From Streptomyces chartreusis NRRL 3882 (GTDB taxonomy: Bacteria > Actinomycetota > Actinomycetes > Streptomycetales > Streptomycetaceae): 64,000 nt of DNA. The stretch spans positions 1,674,001 through 1,738,000 of the forward strand of contig NZ_LT963352.1 of assembly GCF_900236475.1 (NCBI RefSeq), given 5' to 3'. Positions 44,120-53,006 of this stretch are shown in pieces. The notes beneath the pieces are model-generated. The model worked only from the letters and a program-made list of their open reading frames with translations. It did no database searches and had not been told where the DNA came from. Position numbers and translations under genes: made by a program. Positions within the stretch are counted from its first letter, which is position 1. Every line of letters starts with the position of its first letter.

Positions 44120-44413
44120 CTAGCCCTGCCCCCGCACCGGCCCTACGAAGAGGTCGACGGCGCGGCGGACCTCCGCCAGTTCCGGCGAGAGGGCGCTCAC
44201 CGAGCCGATCGCGCCTGCGATCAGCAGGAGGGAGCGGCGCAGCCGTGGGATCTCGGGGGTGCCGTCGGCCGCCATCGCATTCAGGGCGGCCAGTTCCTCC
44301 TCGGCGATGGTCCGGTCGGCGAACTCGCCGGGATGCGCGGCGAGCCGACGGCGCAGCCGGGCGACGGCGGAGCGCAGCTCCGTCACGCGCGGATCCTCGT
44401 CGCCGCTGGTCAC
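44120..44413 (-). CDS. DUF5955-like small protein
   Basis: 97 residues from GTG 44413, with AGGGGCC just before it. It is mostly helical: VTELRSAVARLRRRLAAHP, ADRTIAEEELAALNAMAAD and LRRSLLLIAGAIGSVSALSPELAEVRRAVDLF. From memory this matches DUF5955, found in Streptomyces and of unknown function. It has a single amphipathic rather than transmembrane stretch. It stands alone, divergent from the nucleotidyltransferase gene. Confidence 0.7.
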   Translation of the reverse strand: MTSGDEDPRVTELRSAVARLRRRLAAHPGEFADRTIAEEELAALNAMAADGTPEIPRLRRSLLLIAGAIGSVSALSPELAEVRRAVDLFVGPVRGQG

Positions 44414-44644
44414 AGGCCCCTGCCGCCTCTGCTCAACGCTCCGCAACACAGTCCTCCCCCTCGCACTCCGTCGTGCGCGTGCCCTTCCGACGCGATGTCC
44501 CCCACACCGGGCGCCGGTCGGCCGCCCGGCCGGTCGGTGCGGGCGACAGTAAACGACACGGGCCACCAGGCGCCAGTCCATTGCGTCATCGACTTGCTCC
44601 GCTGCGTAACTTCTCGGCCCGAGGTCGTGCGGTATGCAGGATCC

Positions 44645-45259
44645 ATGACGACACGGGAGACGACGAAAAGGACGCGTGCGGTTGCGGGGGTGCTGCTCGC
44701 CGCCGGGGGCGGGCGGCGGCTCGGCGGGCGCCCCAAGGCACTGCTCACCCACCGGGGGCGGCCACTCGTGGAGCACGCGGTGCGGGTGTTGCGCGAGGGC
44801 GGCTGCGAGCGGATCCACGTGGTGCTGGGCGCGCGAGCCGACGAGGTGCGCGCACGGGCCTCATTGCCGGGCTGCGTTCTCGTCGGCAACCCCGACTGGG
44901 AACAGGGCATGGGGACGTCCCTGCGGGCCGGCCTGGACTCGCTGGCCGGCACGGGCGCGGCGGCCGCCCTGGTCTCGCTCGTCGACCAGCCCGGTATCGG
45001 CCCGGAGGCGGTGGCCCGGGTGCTCACGGCGTACGAGGGCGAGGAGTCGCTGGTGTCGGCCGCGTACTGCGGAGTGCGCGGCCATCCGGTGCTGTTCGGC
45101 GCCGCCCACTGGGCCGGCATCGCCGCGACTGCGACCGGGGACCGGGGGGCACGCGCCTATCTGCGGGAGCGCGAGCCGGGGATCAGGCTCGTCGAGTGCG
45201 GGGACGTGGCCCGGCCCTTCGACATCGACACGGAGGCCGATCTGATCCACCTTGAGTGA
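44645..45259 (+). CDS. MobA/MocA-like nucleotidyltransferase
   Basis: 204 residues from ATG 44645. The N-terminal AGVLLAAGGGRRLGGRPKALL is the nucleotide-binding loop of MobA-like NTP transferases, followed by GNPDWEQGMGTSLRAGLDSL, LVSLVDQPGIG (Asp for metal) and GVRGHPVLFGAAHW. The closest well-known type is molybdenum cofactor cytidylyltransferase (MocA), which matures cofactor for xanthine dehydrogenase. That would fit purine catabolism here, but no xanthine dehydrogenase gene is in the window. Confidence 0.85.
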   Translation: MTTRETTKRTRAVAGVLLAAGGGRRLGGRPKALLTHRGRPLVEHAVRVLREGGCERIHVVLGARADEVRARASLPGCVLVGNPDWEQGMGTSLRAGLDSLAGTGAAAALVSLVDQPGIGPEAVARVLTAYEGEESLVSAAYCGVRGHPVLFGAAHWAGIAATATGDRGARAYLREREPGIRLVECGDVARPFDIDTEADLIHLE

Positions 45260-45325
45260 TCGACGTGGCACGGAGAGCCACCTTGCCTCGACCCGGAGAA
45301 TCTCGACATCAACAGACGATTGAAC

Positions 45326-45340
45326 TTCCACCATGAGGAA
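45326..45340. promoter_or_regulatory. Putative AllR operator before malate synthase
   Basis: TTCCACCATGAGGAA keeps the TTCC-N7-GGAA spacing of the two sites near allB/allR. It lies 126 bases before the malate synthase start. Confidence 0.55.
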
Positions 45341-45466
45341 ACTAGTATCCACTGTTCAGAAGCGCCCGAGGCCCCCGCGGGCGCCGAACGCCGTATCCGG
45401 GAAGACTGGCACCCGGTGCCGAACCGCCGGTTCGTCTTCGTAGCTCGCTGAAGGAAGTGACAGTTC

Positions 45467-47092
45467 ATGTCCGCACCAGCGCCGTCCCCGCTGGCCATCG
45501 TCGACGCCGAGCCCCTGCCCCGGCAGGAGGAGGTCCTCACCGAAGCGGCGCTCGCCTTCGTGGCCGAGCTGCACCGGCGGTTCACGCCCCGGCGTGACGA
45601 GCTCCTCGCCCGCCGCGCCGAGCGCCGTGCCGAGATCGCCCGCACCTCCACCCTCGACTTCCTCACGGAGACCGCCGCGATCCGCGCCGACGACTCCTGG
45701 AAGGTCGCCCCGGCCCCCGAGGCCCTGAACGACCGGCGGGTCGAGATCACCGGCCCCACCGACCGCAAGATGACCATCAACGCCCTCAACTCGGGCGCGA
45801 AGGTGTGGCTCGCGGACTTCGAGGACGCCTCCGCGCCCACCTGGGAGAACGTGGTCCTCGGCCAGCTCAACCTGATCGACGCCTACACCCGCACCATCGA
45901 CTTCACGGACCCGAAGTCGGGCAAGTCGTACGCCCTGAAGGCCAACGAGGAACTGGCCACGGTCGTCATGCGCCCGCGCGGCTGGCACCTGAACGAGCGT
46001 CACCTCGTCGACGCGGACGGCACCCCGGTGCCCGGCGCGCTCGTCGACTTCGGCCTGTACTTCTTCCACAACGCCAAGCGCCTGCTGGGCCTGGGCAAGG
46101 GCCCGTACTTCTACCTGCCCAAGACGGAGTCGCACCTGGAGGCCCGCCTCTGGAACGAGATCTTCGTCTTCGCGCAGGACTACGTCGGCATCCCGCAGGG
46201 CACCGTGCGCGCGACCGTGCTGATCGAGACGATCACGGCCGCGTACGAGATGGAGGAGATCCTCTACGAACTGCGCGACCACGCCTCCGGGCTGAACGCG
46301 GGCCGCTGGGACTACCTGTTCTCCATCGTCAAGAACTTCCGGGACGGCGGCGCCAAGTTCGTCCTGCCGGACCGCAACGCGGTGACCATGACGGCCCCGT
46401 TCATGCGCGCGTACACCGAACTCCTCGTCCGCACCTGCCACAAGCGCGGCGCCCACGCGATCGGCGGCATGGCGGCGTTCATCCCGTCCCGCCGGGACGC
46501 GGAGGTCAACAAGGTCGCCTTCGAGAAGGTCCGCGCCGACAAGGACCGCGAGGCGAACGACGGTTTCGACGGCTCCTGGGTCGCCCACCCCGACCTCGTG
46601 CCGATCGCCATGGAGTCCTTCGACAAGGTCCTCGGCGACAAGCCCAACCAGAAGGACCGGCTGCGCGAGGACGTCGACGTCAAGGCGGCCGACCTGATCG
46701 CCATCGACTCGCTGGACGCCAAGCCGACGTACGCGGGCCTGGTGAACGCCGTGCAGGTCGGCATCCGCTACATCGAGGCCTGGCTGCGCGGACTCGGCGC
46801 CGTCGCGATCTTCAACCTGATGGAGGACGCCGCCACCGCCGAGATCTCCCGCTCCCAGATCTGGCAGTGGATCAACGCGGGCGTCGTCCTCGACAACGGC
46901 GAGAAGGTCACCGCCGACCTGGCCCGCAAGGTCGCCGCCGAGGAACTGGCGAACATCAAGGCCGAGATCGGCGACGAGGCCTTCGCGGCCGGCAACTGGC
47001 AGCAGGCCCACGACCTGCTGCTGACGGTCTCCCTCGACGAGGACTACGCCGACTTCCTGACGCTCCCGGCGTACGAGCAGCTCAAGGGCTGA
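45467..47092 (+). CDS. aceB: Malate synthase A
   Basis: 541 residues from ATG 45467, with AAGGAAG upstream. It joins glyoxylate and acetyl-CoA to malate in the cytoplasm. The family signature [16 protein letters not shown] is intact (~270-285), as are [27 protein letters not shown] and [13 protein letters not shown]. Length is typical of the A isoform. No isocitrate lyase gene is adjacent. The putative AllR site before it and the allantoin genes 3 kb away suggest it serves mainly to use purine-derived glyoxylate. Confidence 0.97.
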   Translation: MSAPAPSPLAIVDAEPLPRQEEVLTEAALAFVAELHRRFTPRRDELLARRAERRAEIARTSTLDFLTETAAIRADDSWKVAPAPEALNDRRVEITGPTDRKMTINALNSGAKVWLADFEDASAPTWENVVLGQLNLIDAYTRTIDFTDPKSGKSYALKANEELATVVMRPRGWHLNERHLVDADGTPVPGALVDFGLYFFHNAKRLLGLGKGPYFYLPKTESHLEARLWNEIFVFAQDYVGIPQGTVRATVLIETITAAYEMEEILYELRDHASGLNAGRWDYLFSIVKNFRDGGAKFVLPDRNAVTMTAPFMRAYTELLVRTCHKRGAHAIGGMAAFIPSRRDAEVNKVAFEKVRADKDREANDGFDGSWVAHPDLVPIAMESFDKVLGDKPNQKDRLREDVDVKAADLIAIDSLDAKPTYAGLVNAVQVGIRYIEAWLRGLGAVAIFNLMEDAATAEISRSQIWQWINAGVVLDNGEKVTADLARKVAAEELANIKAEIGDEAFAAGNWQQAHDLLLTVSLDEDYADFLTLPAYEQLKG

Positions 47093-47375
47093 CCTGGTCC
47101 GCGGACGGCTTCTCCGAGTGGCCCAGGGTCTTCCCCGGGGCCACTCGGTCGCGTACGGCCCGCTTCACGGCCGTCGGCTCGGGGAAGCCGTGCTCGCGAC
47201 GGTCCCAGACGACCTCGTCGCCGACGCGCACGACGAACACCCCGCCCGTGCCGGGCTTCAGCGCGAGCTCGGTCAGCTCGGCCTCGAAGGTCGTGAGCAG
47301 TTCCTGCGCCAGCCAGGCCGCGCGGGGCAGCCAGCGGCACTGGGTGCAGTACTCGATCTCGACACGGCCACTCAT
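47082..47375 (-). CDS. SelT/SelW/SelH-family (Rdx) thioredoxin-like protein
   Basis: 97 residues from ATG 47375 ([15 protein letters not shown]). It has the small Rdx fold with redox motif CTQC at residues ~10-13; in animal relatives one cysteine is selenocysteine. [28 protein letters not shown] is conserved in the family. A redox role in the cytoplasm is likely; the partner is unknown. Its ATG overlaps the stop of the HipA-like kinase gene (ATGA), and its 3' end overlaps the convergent malate synthase by 11 bases. Confidence 0.9.
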   Translation of the reverse strand: MSGRVEIEYCTQCRWLPRAAWLAQELLTTFEAELTELALKPGTGGVFVVRVGDEVVWDRREHGFPEPTAVKRAVRDRVAPGKTLGHSEKPSADQVSP

Positions 47376-48337
47376 CCGAGGTGCACCGACCAATCCTGTT
47401 CGGCCGCGGGCTTGCCGTGCAGGTCGGGGACCTGCCTGAGCCACGCGGGGCGTCCTTGCTGGTTACGAGCCGTCCGGCGGGCCTCCTCGGCGGCGAGTTC
47501 CTCCCGGCCGGGGAAGTCGGTGGGCAGCCAGGCCCCGGAGGCCCGCACGCGCGCGTGCAGGTACGACACGTACGCCTCGCGTGCCTCCTGCGCGGTGGCG
47601 AAACCCGGCTCGTCCGCGAGCCAGGCGTCCGGGACCTCCGCGAGGATCCGGCGCAGCAGGTCCTCGGTCACCTTGGGAGCGAGCTCGGCGTCGGCGGCCG
47701 GGACGTCGGGCCCGTAGTGGCCGAGGGCGTGGTGCCGGAAGTCGTAGGCCTTGGCGGGGTCGGTGCCGTCCCAGCGGTGGTGGAAGACGAGCGCGGCACC
47801 GTGGTCGATCAGCCACAGGCGCGGGGGCGCGACGCCCAGGGTGGGCCAGACCATCAGGTTGGAGCTGTGCACCGTGCGGTCGACGTTCACCGTCAGGGCG
47901 TCGAGCCAGACGATCCGCCCCGCCTCCAGGGGATCGACGGGGAAGACCCTCCCGATCTCCGGCGTGAAGTCCCGGGCGCCCGGCAGGTAGTCCATGCCGA
48001 GGTTCACGCCCGCGCTGGCCGCGTGCAGGTCCCGTACCTCCTGATGCGGCTCCCCCTGCGCGATCGACGGGTCGAAGTGCACCAGCACCAGCTCGGGGAA
48101 GCGCAGTCCGAGGGCGCGGGCCAGCTCCCCCACGATCACCTCGGCGACCAGCGCCTTGCGGCCCTGCGCGGAGCCGGTGAACTTCACGACGTACGTGCCC
48201 AGGTCGTCGGCCTCGACGACGCCGGGCACGGAGCCGCCGGAGCGCAGCGGCTCTATGTAGCGGGTTGCGAAGACCTCTCTGAGCATTGTCCGGGCCACCC
48301 GCCTCTTCGTCCGCCCCTGGCCTCCGGCCTCCGGCAT
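47372..48337 (-). CDS. HipA-like kinase-fold protein
   Basis: 321 residues from ATG 48337, or 304 from ATG 48286 (MLREVFATRY), where the conserved part begins. TACTAT lies nine bases before 48337, favouring a leaderless long form. Kinase-like features are YVVKFTGSAQGRKALVAE (ATP Lys), DALTVNVDRTVHSSNL (catalytic loop, NxDR) and LWLIDHGAAL (DFG equivalent). It is related to HipA-family Ser/Thr kinases but lacks a HipB-type antitoxin gene, so it is not a classic toxin pair. It is coupled to the SelW-like gene downstream. Confidence 0.85.
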   Translation of the reverse strand: MPEAGGQGRTKRRVARTMLREVFATRYIEPLRSGGSVPGVVEADDLGTYVVKFTGSAQGRKALVAEVIVGELARALGLRFPELVLVHFDPSIAQGEPHQEVRDLHAASAGVNLGMDYLPGARDFTPEIGRVFPVDPLEAGRIVWLDALTVNVDRTVHSSNLMVWPTLGVAPPRLWLIDHGAALVFHHRWDGTDPAKAYDFRHHALGHYGPDVPAADAELAPKVTEDLLRRILAEVPDAWLADEPGFATAQEAREAYVSYLHARVRASGAWLPTDFPGREELAAEEARRTARNQQGRPAWLRQVPDLHGKPAAEQDWSVHLG

Positions 48338-48346
48338 GAAGTGAGC

Positions 48347-48352
48347 ATAGTA
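48347..48352 (-). promoter_or_regulatory. -10 box before the HipA-like gene
   Basis: TACTAT on the minus strand, within TTACTATGCTC, the same 11-mer found before cobN. It ends nine bases before ATG 48337, suggesting a leaderless transcript. Confidence 0.5.
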
Positions 48353-48404
48353 ACCGAGGGTGACACTTCGGGGAGTCCGGTGATCTTGTTCCAGACGGAC
48401 TGCG

Positions 48405-48830
48405 GGGTGCGCTCCTGGCTATCTGTTCGCCCCGCGCCAGCCGGGCGCCGGCCGCCGCGACTTCGTCGGCCACGCGGGCGAGGACATCGAGGTCGGCCGC
48501 CCCTGGTGGTCCGGCGGTCGATGCGGGGTCGAGTACGAGCAGTGCGGTCGCCGATGACACACGCGTGGCCGATCAGCGGGGCTGCCGAGGTCAGCTTCAT
48601 CTCGATCGCGGTGGGCGACATGTTCTTGCCCGCGGCGTGAGGTCCTCGCTGCGGTCGACGATCCAGAGGAACCCGTCGTCGTCGACGCCAGCGATGTCTC
48701 CGGTGTGCGCCACCCGTCGGGATCGGTCGCCTCGCGCGTCGCCTCCGGCATGCCCCGGTAACCACACATCACCATCGGCCCGCCTCGAGCCCCAGGCGCT
48801 TCCGGATGCCCATCGCCAGGTTGTCATCGG
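48405..48830 (-). pseudogene. Decayed long-chain acyl-CoA ligase (AMP-binding) fragment
   Basis: Several minus-strand frames hold, in order, pieces of the C-terminal half of a FadD15-type acyl-CoA synthetase: VMCGYRGMPEATREA with DPDGW (~48710-48775), HTGDIAGVDDDGFLWIVDR (~48655-48715), GKNMSPTAIEMKL with HACVIGDR (~48555-48640) and TALLVLDPAS with DVLARVADEV (~48410-48550). The frame changes at least three times and the N-terminal half is missing. Upstream, 48830-49067 has no recognisable gene. It is therefore a remnant that cannot make an enzyme. Confidence 0.8.
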
Positions 48831-49067
48831 CGCGGGCCGACCTGCATGACCTGCTGCATCTCCGCCACCGTCGTGACGGTGTTGGCGTACGTCATGAACG
48901 CCGAGTAATTCCAGAGATCTGGGGTGCCTTTGTGATCGGGCCACCGCGGGTGAGAGTCCGCTCTTGCGCCCGGCGAGGTCGGGTACTCGGGAGCGGCAGG
49001 CGGAGAGCCGACCCGGCACGACCGGACGTCGCGCGCGGTCAACGGCTCAGGAAGGCGGTTTCCCCCG

Positions 49068-52000
49068 ATGACTCGCACTCCTTTCGACGCCTCCGGGGCG
49101 GATGATGTGGCCGGGCTGGCGGAGGCGCTGAGCGAGGAGGTGGACGCCGAGGTCAGGTTCGACGCGGGCAGCAGGGGCGCCTACGCGACCGACGGCTCCA
49201 ACTACCGGCAGGTGCCGATCGGTGTCGTGGTGCCTCGTACGGTGGAGGCCGGAGCTCACGCCGTGCAGGTGTGCGCCCGCTTCGGCGCCCCGGTGCTGTC
49301 GCGGGGCGGCGGCACCAGCCTCGCGGGCCAGTCCACGAACACGGCCGTGGTGATCGACTGGAGCAAGTACTGCAACAGGCTGGTCTCCGTCGATCCCGCC
49401 GCACGGACCTGCGTGGTCGAGCCGGGGATCGTCCTGGACGCGCTCAACCAGCGACTCTTCGACCACAGGCTCCAGTTCGGGCCGAAGCCCTCGACGCACA
49501 GCCACTGCGCCCTGGGCGGCATGATCGGCAACAACTCGTGCGGCGCGTCCGCGCAGGCCTACGGCAAGACCGTCGACAACGTGCGCCGCCTGGAGGTGCT
49601 CACCTACGACGGCGTCCGGATGTGGGTCGGGCCGACCTCGCGGGCCGAGCGGGCGCGGATCGCCGCGGAGGGCGGCCGGCGCGCCGAGTTGTACGCCGGC
49701 CTGGACGGCATCGTCAGCGGGTATCTCGGCGACATCCGGCGCGGCTATCCGAAGATCCCGCGGCGGGTCTCGGGCTACAACCTCGACTCGCTCCTGCCCG
49801 AGAACGGCTTCGACGTGGCCAGGGCCCTGGTCGGCAGCGAGGGCACCCTGGTGACCGTGCTGCGCGCCGAACTCGACCTGGTGCCGGTGCCGGCGTACCA
49901 GTCGCTGCTGGTCCTCGGCTACGACGACATCTGCACGGCCGCCGACGACGTCCCCCGACTGCTGGAGCACTGCGCGCCCGGCCAGTTGGAGGCCCTCGAC
50001 GGGCGCATGGCCCAGCTGATGCGCGAGGAGGGCGCCTACCTGGAGTCCCTGAACACCCTGCCGGAGGGCGAAAGCTGGCTGATGCTGCAGTTCTTCGGCG
50101 ACAGCCAGGACGCCGTCGACGAGCAGGCGCATGCCCTGCTGGGCGCCGTCGGCCGGTCCGAGAAGGACCGCACTGTCGCCTTCTCCGACGACCTGGAGCG
50201 CGAGCAGCGGATGCTCAAGGCCCGTGAGGCGGGGCTCGGCGTCACCGCCCGTCCGCCCGACGACCGGGAGACCTGGGAGGGCTGGGAGGACTCGGCCGTC
50301 CCACCCGAGCGGCTCGGCGACTATCTGCGGGACCTCCAGCAGCTGTTCGAGGAGTTCGACTACGACCACCCGTCCCTCTACGGGCACTTCGGACAGGGCT
50401 GTGTCCACACCCGCATCCCGTTCGCGCTCACGACCGCCGAGGGCGTGGCCGACTTCCGGCGCTTCGTGGAGCGGGCCGCCGACCTCGTCTCCTCCTACGG
50501 CGGCTCCCTGTCGGGCGAGCACGGCGACGGCCAGTCCCGGGGCGAGCTGCTCACGCGCATGTTCGGCGAGCGACTCGTGACCGCGTTCGGCGAGCTGAAG
50601 GCGCTGTTCGACCCGGGCAACCGGATGAACCCGGGCAAGGTCGTCGACCCCAACCCGGTCGACGGGCAGCTGCGCCTCGGCCCCTCCTGGCACCCGGCCA
50701 CACCCGCGACGCACTTCGGCTTCCCGGAGGACGACCACTCCTTCGACCGGGCCGTGATGCGCTGCGTCGGCATCGGCAACTGCCGCAGCCACTCCGGCGG
50801 CGTCATGTGCCCCTCCTACCGGGCCACGAGGGAGGAGGAGCACTCCACACGAGGCCGCGCCCGGCTGCTGTTCGAGATGCTCGGCGGCCACGCCGACTCC
50901 GCCGTCACGGACGGCTGGCGCTCCACCGAGGTGCGCGATGCCCTCGACCTGTGCCTGGCCTGCAAGGGCTGCAAGTCGGACTGCCCGACCGGTGTCGACA
51001 TGGCCACCCTCAAGGCGGAGTTCCTCTCGCACCACTACGAGGGGCGGATGCGCCCCGCGGCCCACTACTCCATGGGCTGGCTGCCCGTGTGGGCGCGCCT
51101 GTCCCGGATCGCCCCCGGAGTGGTCAACAGTGCCCTGCACGCGCCCGGTCTGGCCCGGGCCGGCAAGCGGCTGGCCGGCGTGGACGCGGCCCGTCAGGCA
51201 CCCGTGTTCGCCCGGCAGTCCTTCCTCCAGTGGTGGCAGCGGCGCGACACCGAGGAGCCCGACCCGGCCGATCCGCGCACCGTGCTGCTGTGGCCCGACA
51301 CCTTCAGCACCTACTTCCACCCCTCCGTCGCCATCTCGGCCGTACACGTGCTGGAGGACGCCGGTTTCCGCGTCGCCGTGCCCGCCAAGCCGGTGTGCTG
51401 CGGCCTGACCTGGATCTCCACCGGCCAACTGCCCCGCGCGCAGAAGGTGCTGCGCCGCACCCTCGACGTGCTCCGGCCCCATCTGGAGGCGGGCACCCCG
51501 GTCATCGGCCTCGAACCGTCCTGCACCGCCGTCTTCCGCGCCGACGCCCCGGAGCTGATGCCCGGCGACCAGGACGTGCAGCGGCTGGCCGGGCAGGTCC
51601 GCACCTTCGCCGAGCAGCTCGTCCGGCACGCGCCCGACGGCTGGCAGCCACCAGGTCTGGCTCGTCGGGCGACGGTGCAGACCCACTGCCACCAGCACGC
51701 GATCATGAAGTTCGACGCCGACCGGGAGCTCATGCGCCGCGCCCGTCTCGACGCCGATGTCCTCGACGAGGGCTGCTGCGGCCTCGCCGGCAACTTCGGT
51801 TTCGAACGCGGCCACCACGAGGTGTCCATGGCCGTCGCGGAGCAGGGCGTCCTGCCCGCCGTCCGCGCGGCGGAGCCGGGCAGCCTGCTGCTCGCCGACG
51901 GCTTCAGCTGCCGCACCCAGATCGAACAGGGCGGCACCGGACGGCGTGCCCTGCACCTGGCCGAAGTACTGGCCCGCGGTCTGGAGGGCACGCTCCCGGC

Positions 52001-52145
52001 CGGGCAACCGGAACGCCTGGCCGTGCGCCCCGAGCGGCCCTCCCGCGCGGCCCGGTGGACGGCCACCGCCGGCGCCACCGCCCTCACGGCGACCGCCGCG
52101 ACGGTGGCCGGCCGGGCCGCCCTGCGGTCGCTGCGGCGCCCTTAG
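49068..52145 (+). CDS. FAD-linked oxidase / Fe-S oxidoreductase fusion (GlcD-GlcF or D-lactate dehydrogenase type)
   Basis: 1025 residues from ATG 49068. Residues ~30-560 are a VAO-type FAD module (GAPVLSRGGGTSLAGQSTN, KPSTHSHCALGGMIGNNSCG, HGDGQSRGELL). Residues ~565-1000 form a GlcF-like iron-sulfur module: Cys motif CVGIGNCR...MCPSYRAT, a 4Fe-4S motif CLACKGCKSDCPTG, and two CCG domains (VCCGLTW, EGCCGLAGNFG). It oxidises a 2-hydroxy acid such as D-lactate or glycolate and passes electrons onward. Fusion of both modules in one chain is common in actinobacteria. It ends at a strong hairpin terminator. Confidence 0.92.
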   Translation: MTRTPFDASGADDVAGLAEALSEEVDAEVRFDAGSRGAYATDGSNYRQVPIGVVVPRTVEAGAHAVQVCARFGAPVLSRGGGTSLAGQSTNTAVVIDWSKYCNRLVSVDPAARTCVVEPGIVLDALNQRLFDHRLQFGPKPSTHSHCALGGMIGNNSCGASAQAYGKTVDNVRRLEVLTYDGVRMWVGPTSRAERARIAAEGGRRAELYAGLDGIVSGYLGDIRRGYPKIPRRVSGYNLDSLLPENGFDVARALVGSEGTLVTVLRAELDLVPVPAYQSLLVLGYDDICTAADDVPRLLEHCAPGQLEALDGRMAQLMREEGAYLESLNTLPEGESWLMLQFFGDSQDAVDEQAHALLGAVGRSEKDRTVAFSDDLEREQRMLKAREAGLGVTARPPDDRETWEGWEDSAVPPERLGDYLRDLQQLFEEFDYDHPSLYGHFGQGCVHTRIPFALTTAEGVADFRRFVERAADLVSSYGGSLSGEHGDGQSRGELLTRMFGERLVTAFGELKALFDPGNRMNPGKVVDPNPVDGQLRLGPSWHPATPATHFGFPEDDHSFDRAVMRCVGIGNCRSHSGGVMCPSYRATREEEHSTRGRARLLFEMLGGHADSAVTDGWRSTEVRDALDLCLACKGCKSDCPTGVDMATLKAEFLSHHYEGRMRPAAHYSMGWLPVWARLSRIAPGVVNSALHAPGLARAGKRLAGVDAARQAPVFARQSFLQWWQRRDTEEPDPADPRTVLLWPDTFSTYFHPSVAISAVHVLEDAGFRVAVPAKPVCCGLTWISTGQLPRAQKVLRRTLDVLRPHLEAGTPVIGLEPSCTAVFRADAPELMPGDQDVQRLAGQVRTFAEQLVRHAPDGWQPPGLARRATVQTHCHQHAIMKFDADRELMRRARLDADVLDEGCCGLAGNFGFERGHHEVSMAVAEQGVLPAVRAAEPGSLLLADGFSCRTQIEQGGTGRRALHLAEVLARGLEGTLPAGQPERLAVRPERPSRAARWTATAGATALTATAATVAGRAALRSLRRP

Positions 52146-52176
52146 GGGTCCTTGCGCTCATATTGCAAGGACCCCT
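52144..52176 (+). terminator. Hairpin terminator after the FAD/Fe-S gene
   Basis: 12-bp arms AGGGGTCCTTGC and GCAAGGACCCCT with a 9-base AT-rich loop, starting at the stop codon itself. Confidence 0.85.
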
Positions 52177-52299
52177 TGGTCCCGCCCCGCACGCACCACC
52201 GGAAAGGTCTTCGAACAGCGCCCCGCTCCCCCGGCGACGGCATTCCCCGTACCCCGAATGTTCCCTCTTGCCGAAAAGCACCTGATCGCCCCGGCTCGG

Positions 52300-52305
52300 T
52301 AGCAT
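52300..52305 (+). promoter_or_regulatory. -10 box of a leaderless VOC promoter
   Basis: TAGCAT seven bases before ATG 52313, with no ribosome binding site. It decides the start in favour of 52313 over the in-frame ATG at 52304, which lies partly inside the box. Confidence 0.55.
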
Positions 52306-52312
52306 GCGGCGC

Positions 52313-52750
52313 ATGGCCATCAAACTCGAGAACGTGGGCATCGCCGTTCGCGACCTCGAAGCAGCGATCTCCTTCTTCACCGACCTCGGCCTCACGGTCG
52401 TCGGCCGTGACACCGTCAGTGGTGAGTGGACCGACACCGCCGTCGGCCTTGATGGCAATCACGCCGACATTGCGATGCTCCAGACGCCGGACGGTCACGG
52501 TCGCCTCGAGCTCTTCGAGTACATCCACCCCGAGGCGATCGAGTCGGAGCCCACTCGTCCCAACGAGATCGGCATGCATCGCGTCGCCTTCTCGGTCGAC
52601 GACATCGACGAAGCCCTGGAGACGGCCGCGAAGCACGGATGCCGTCCGCTGCGCGGTGTGGCGACCTACGAGGACGTCTACAAGCTCACGTACGTCCGCG
52701 GTCCCAGCGGCATCCTTGTGATGCTCGCCGAGGAGCTGAAGAAGAGCTGA
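52313..52750 (+). CDS. VOC-family (glyoxalase-like) protein
   Basis: 145 residues from ATG 52313 (MAIKLENVGIAVRD). It is a single-chain vicinal oxygen chelate fold with two beta-alpha-beta-beta-beta modules: LENVGIAVRDLEAAISFFTDLGL and MHRVAFSVDDIDEALETAAKHG. Likely metal ligands are in RLELFEYIHP and the second-module MHRVAF. It resembles lactoylglutathione lyase-type or epimerase-type VOC proteins, but the substrate is unknown. Small, monocistronic gene after a terminator. Confidence 0.88.
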   Translation: MAIKLENVGIAVRDLEAAISFFTDLGLTVVGRDTVSGEWTDTAVGLDGNHADIAMLQTPDGHGRLELFEYIHPEAIESEPTRPNEIGMHRVAFSVDDIDEALETAAKHGCRPLRGVATYEDVYKLTYVRGPSGILVMLAEELKKS

Positions 52751-53006
52751 CGGTCGCGGGCGGCGGTGACTGCCCCGCGGATGTCGCGATGCCGCGGTGC
52801 GAGCCGAGCGGCTTTCGGCCCGGGCGGAACCGGAGAGCCGGTCGCCGTCCCCTCGGACCGGGAAACACGGCTCGCCCACCCGGTGTCGACTCGCGGTGGT
52901 CGCTGCCCGGATTTACCTTGGCGTCAAGGCATGAAGCGAAAGCAGGCCACTACGGCACCGGCAGCCGCGTTCAGGCGCGGCCGGGCGAGTGTCTGGGAGG
53001 ATCACC

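Noticed and set aside
47372..48337. HipA/HipB toxin-antitoxin pair
   Set aside because: There is no HipB-like helix-turn-helix gene next to the HipA-like gene; its coupled partner is a SelW-like protein.
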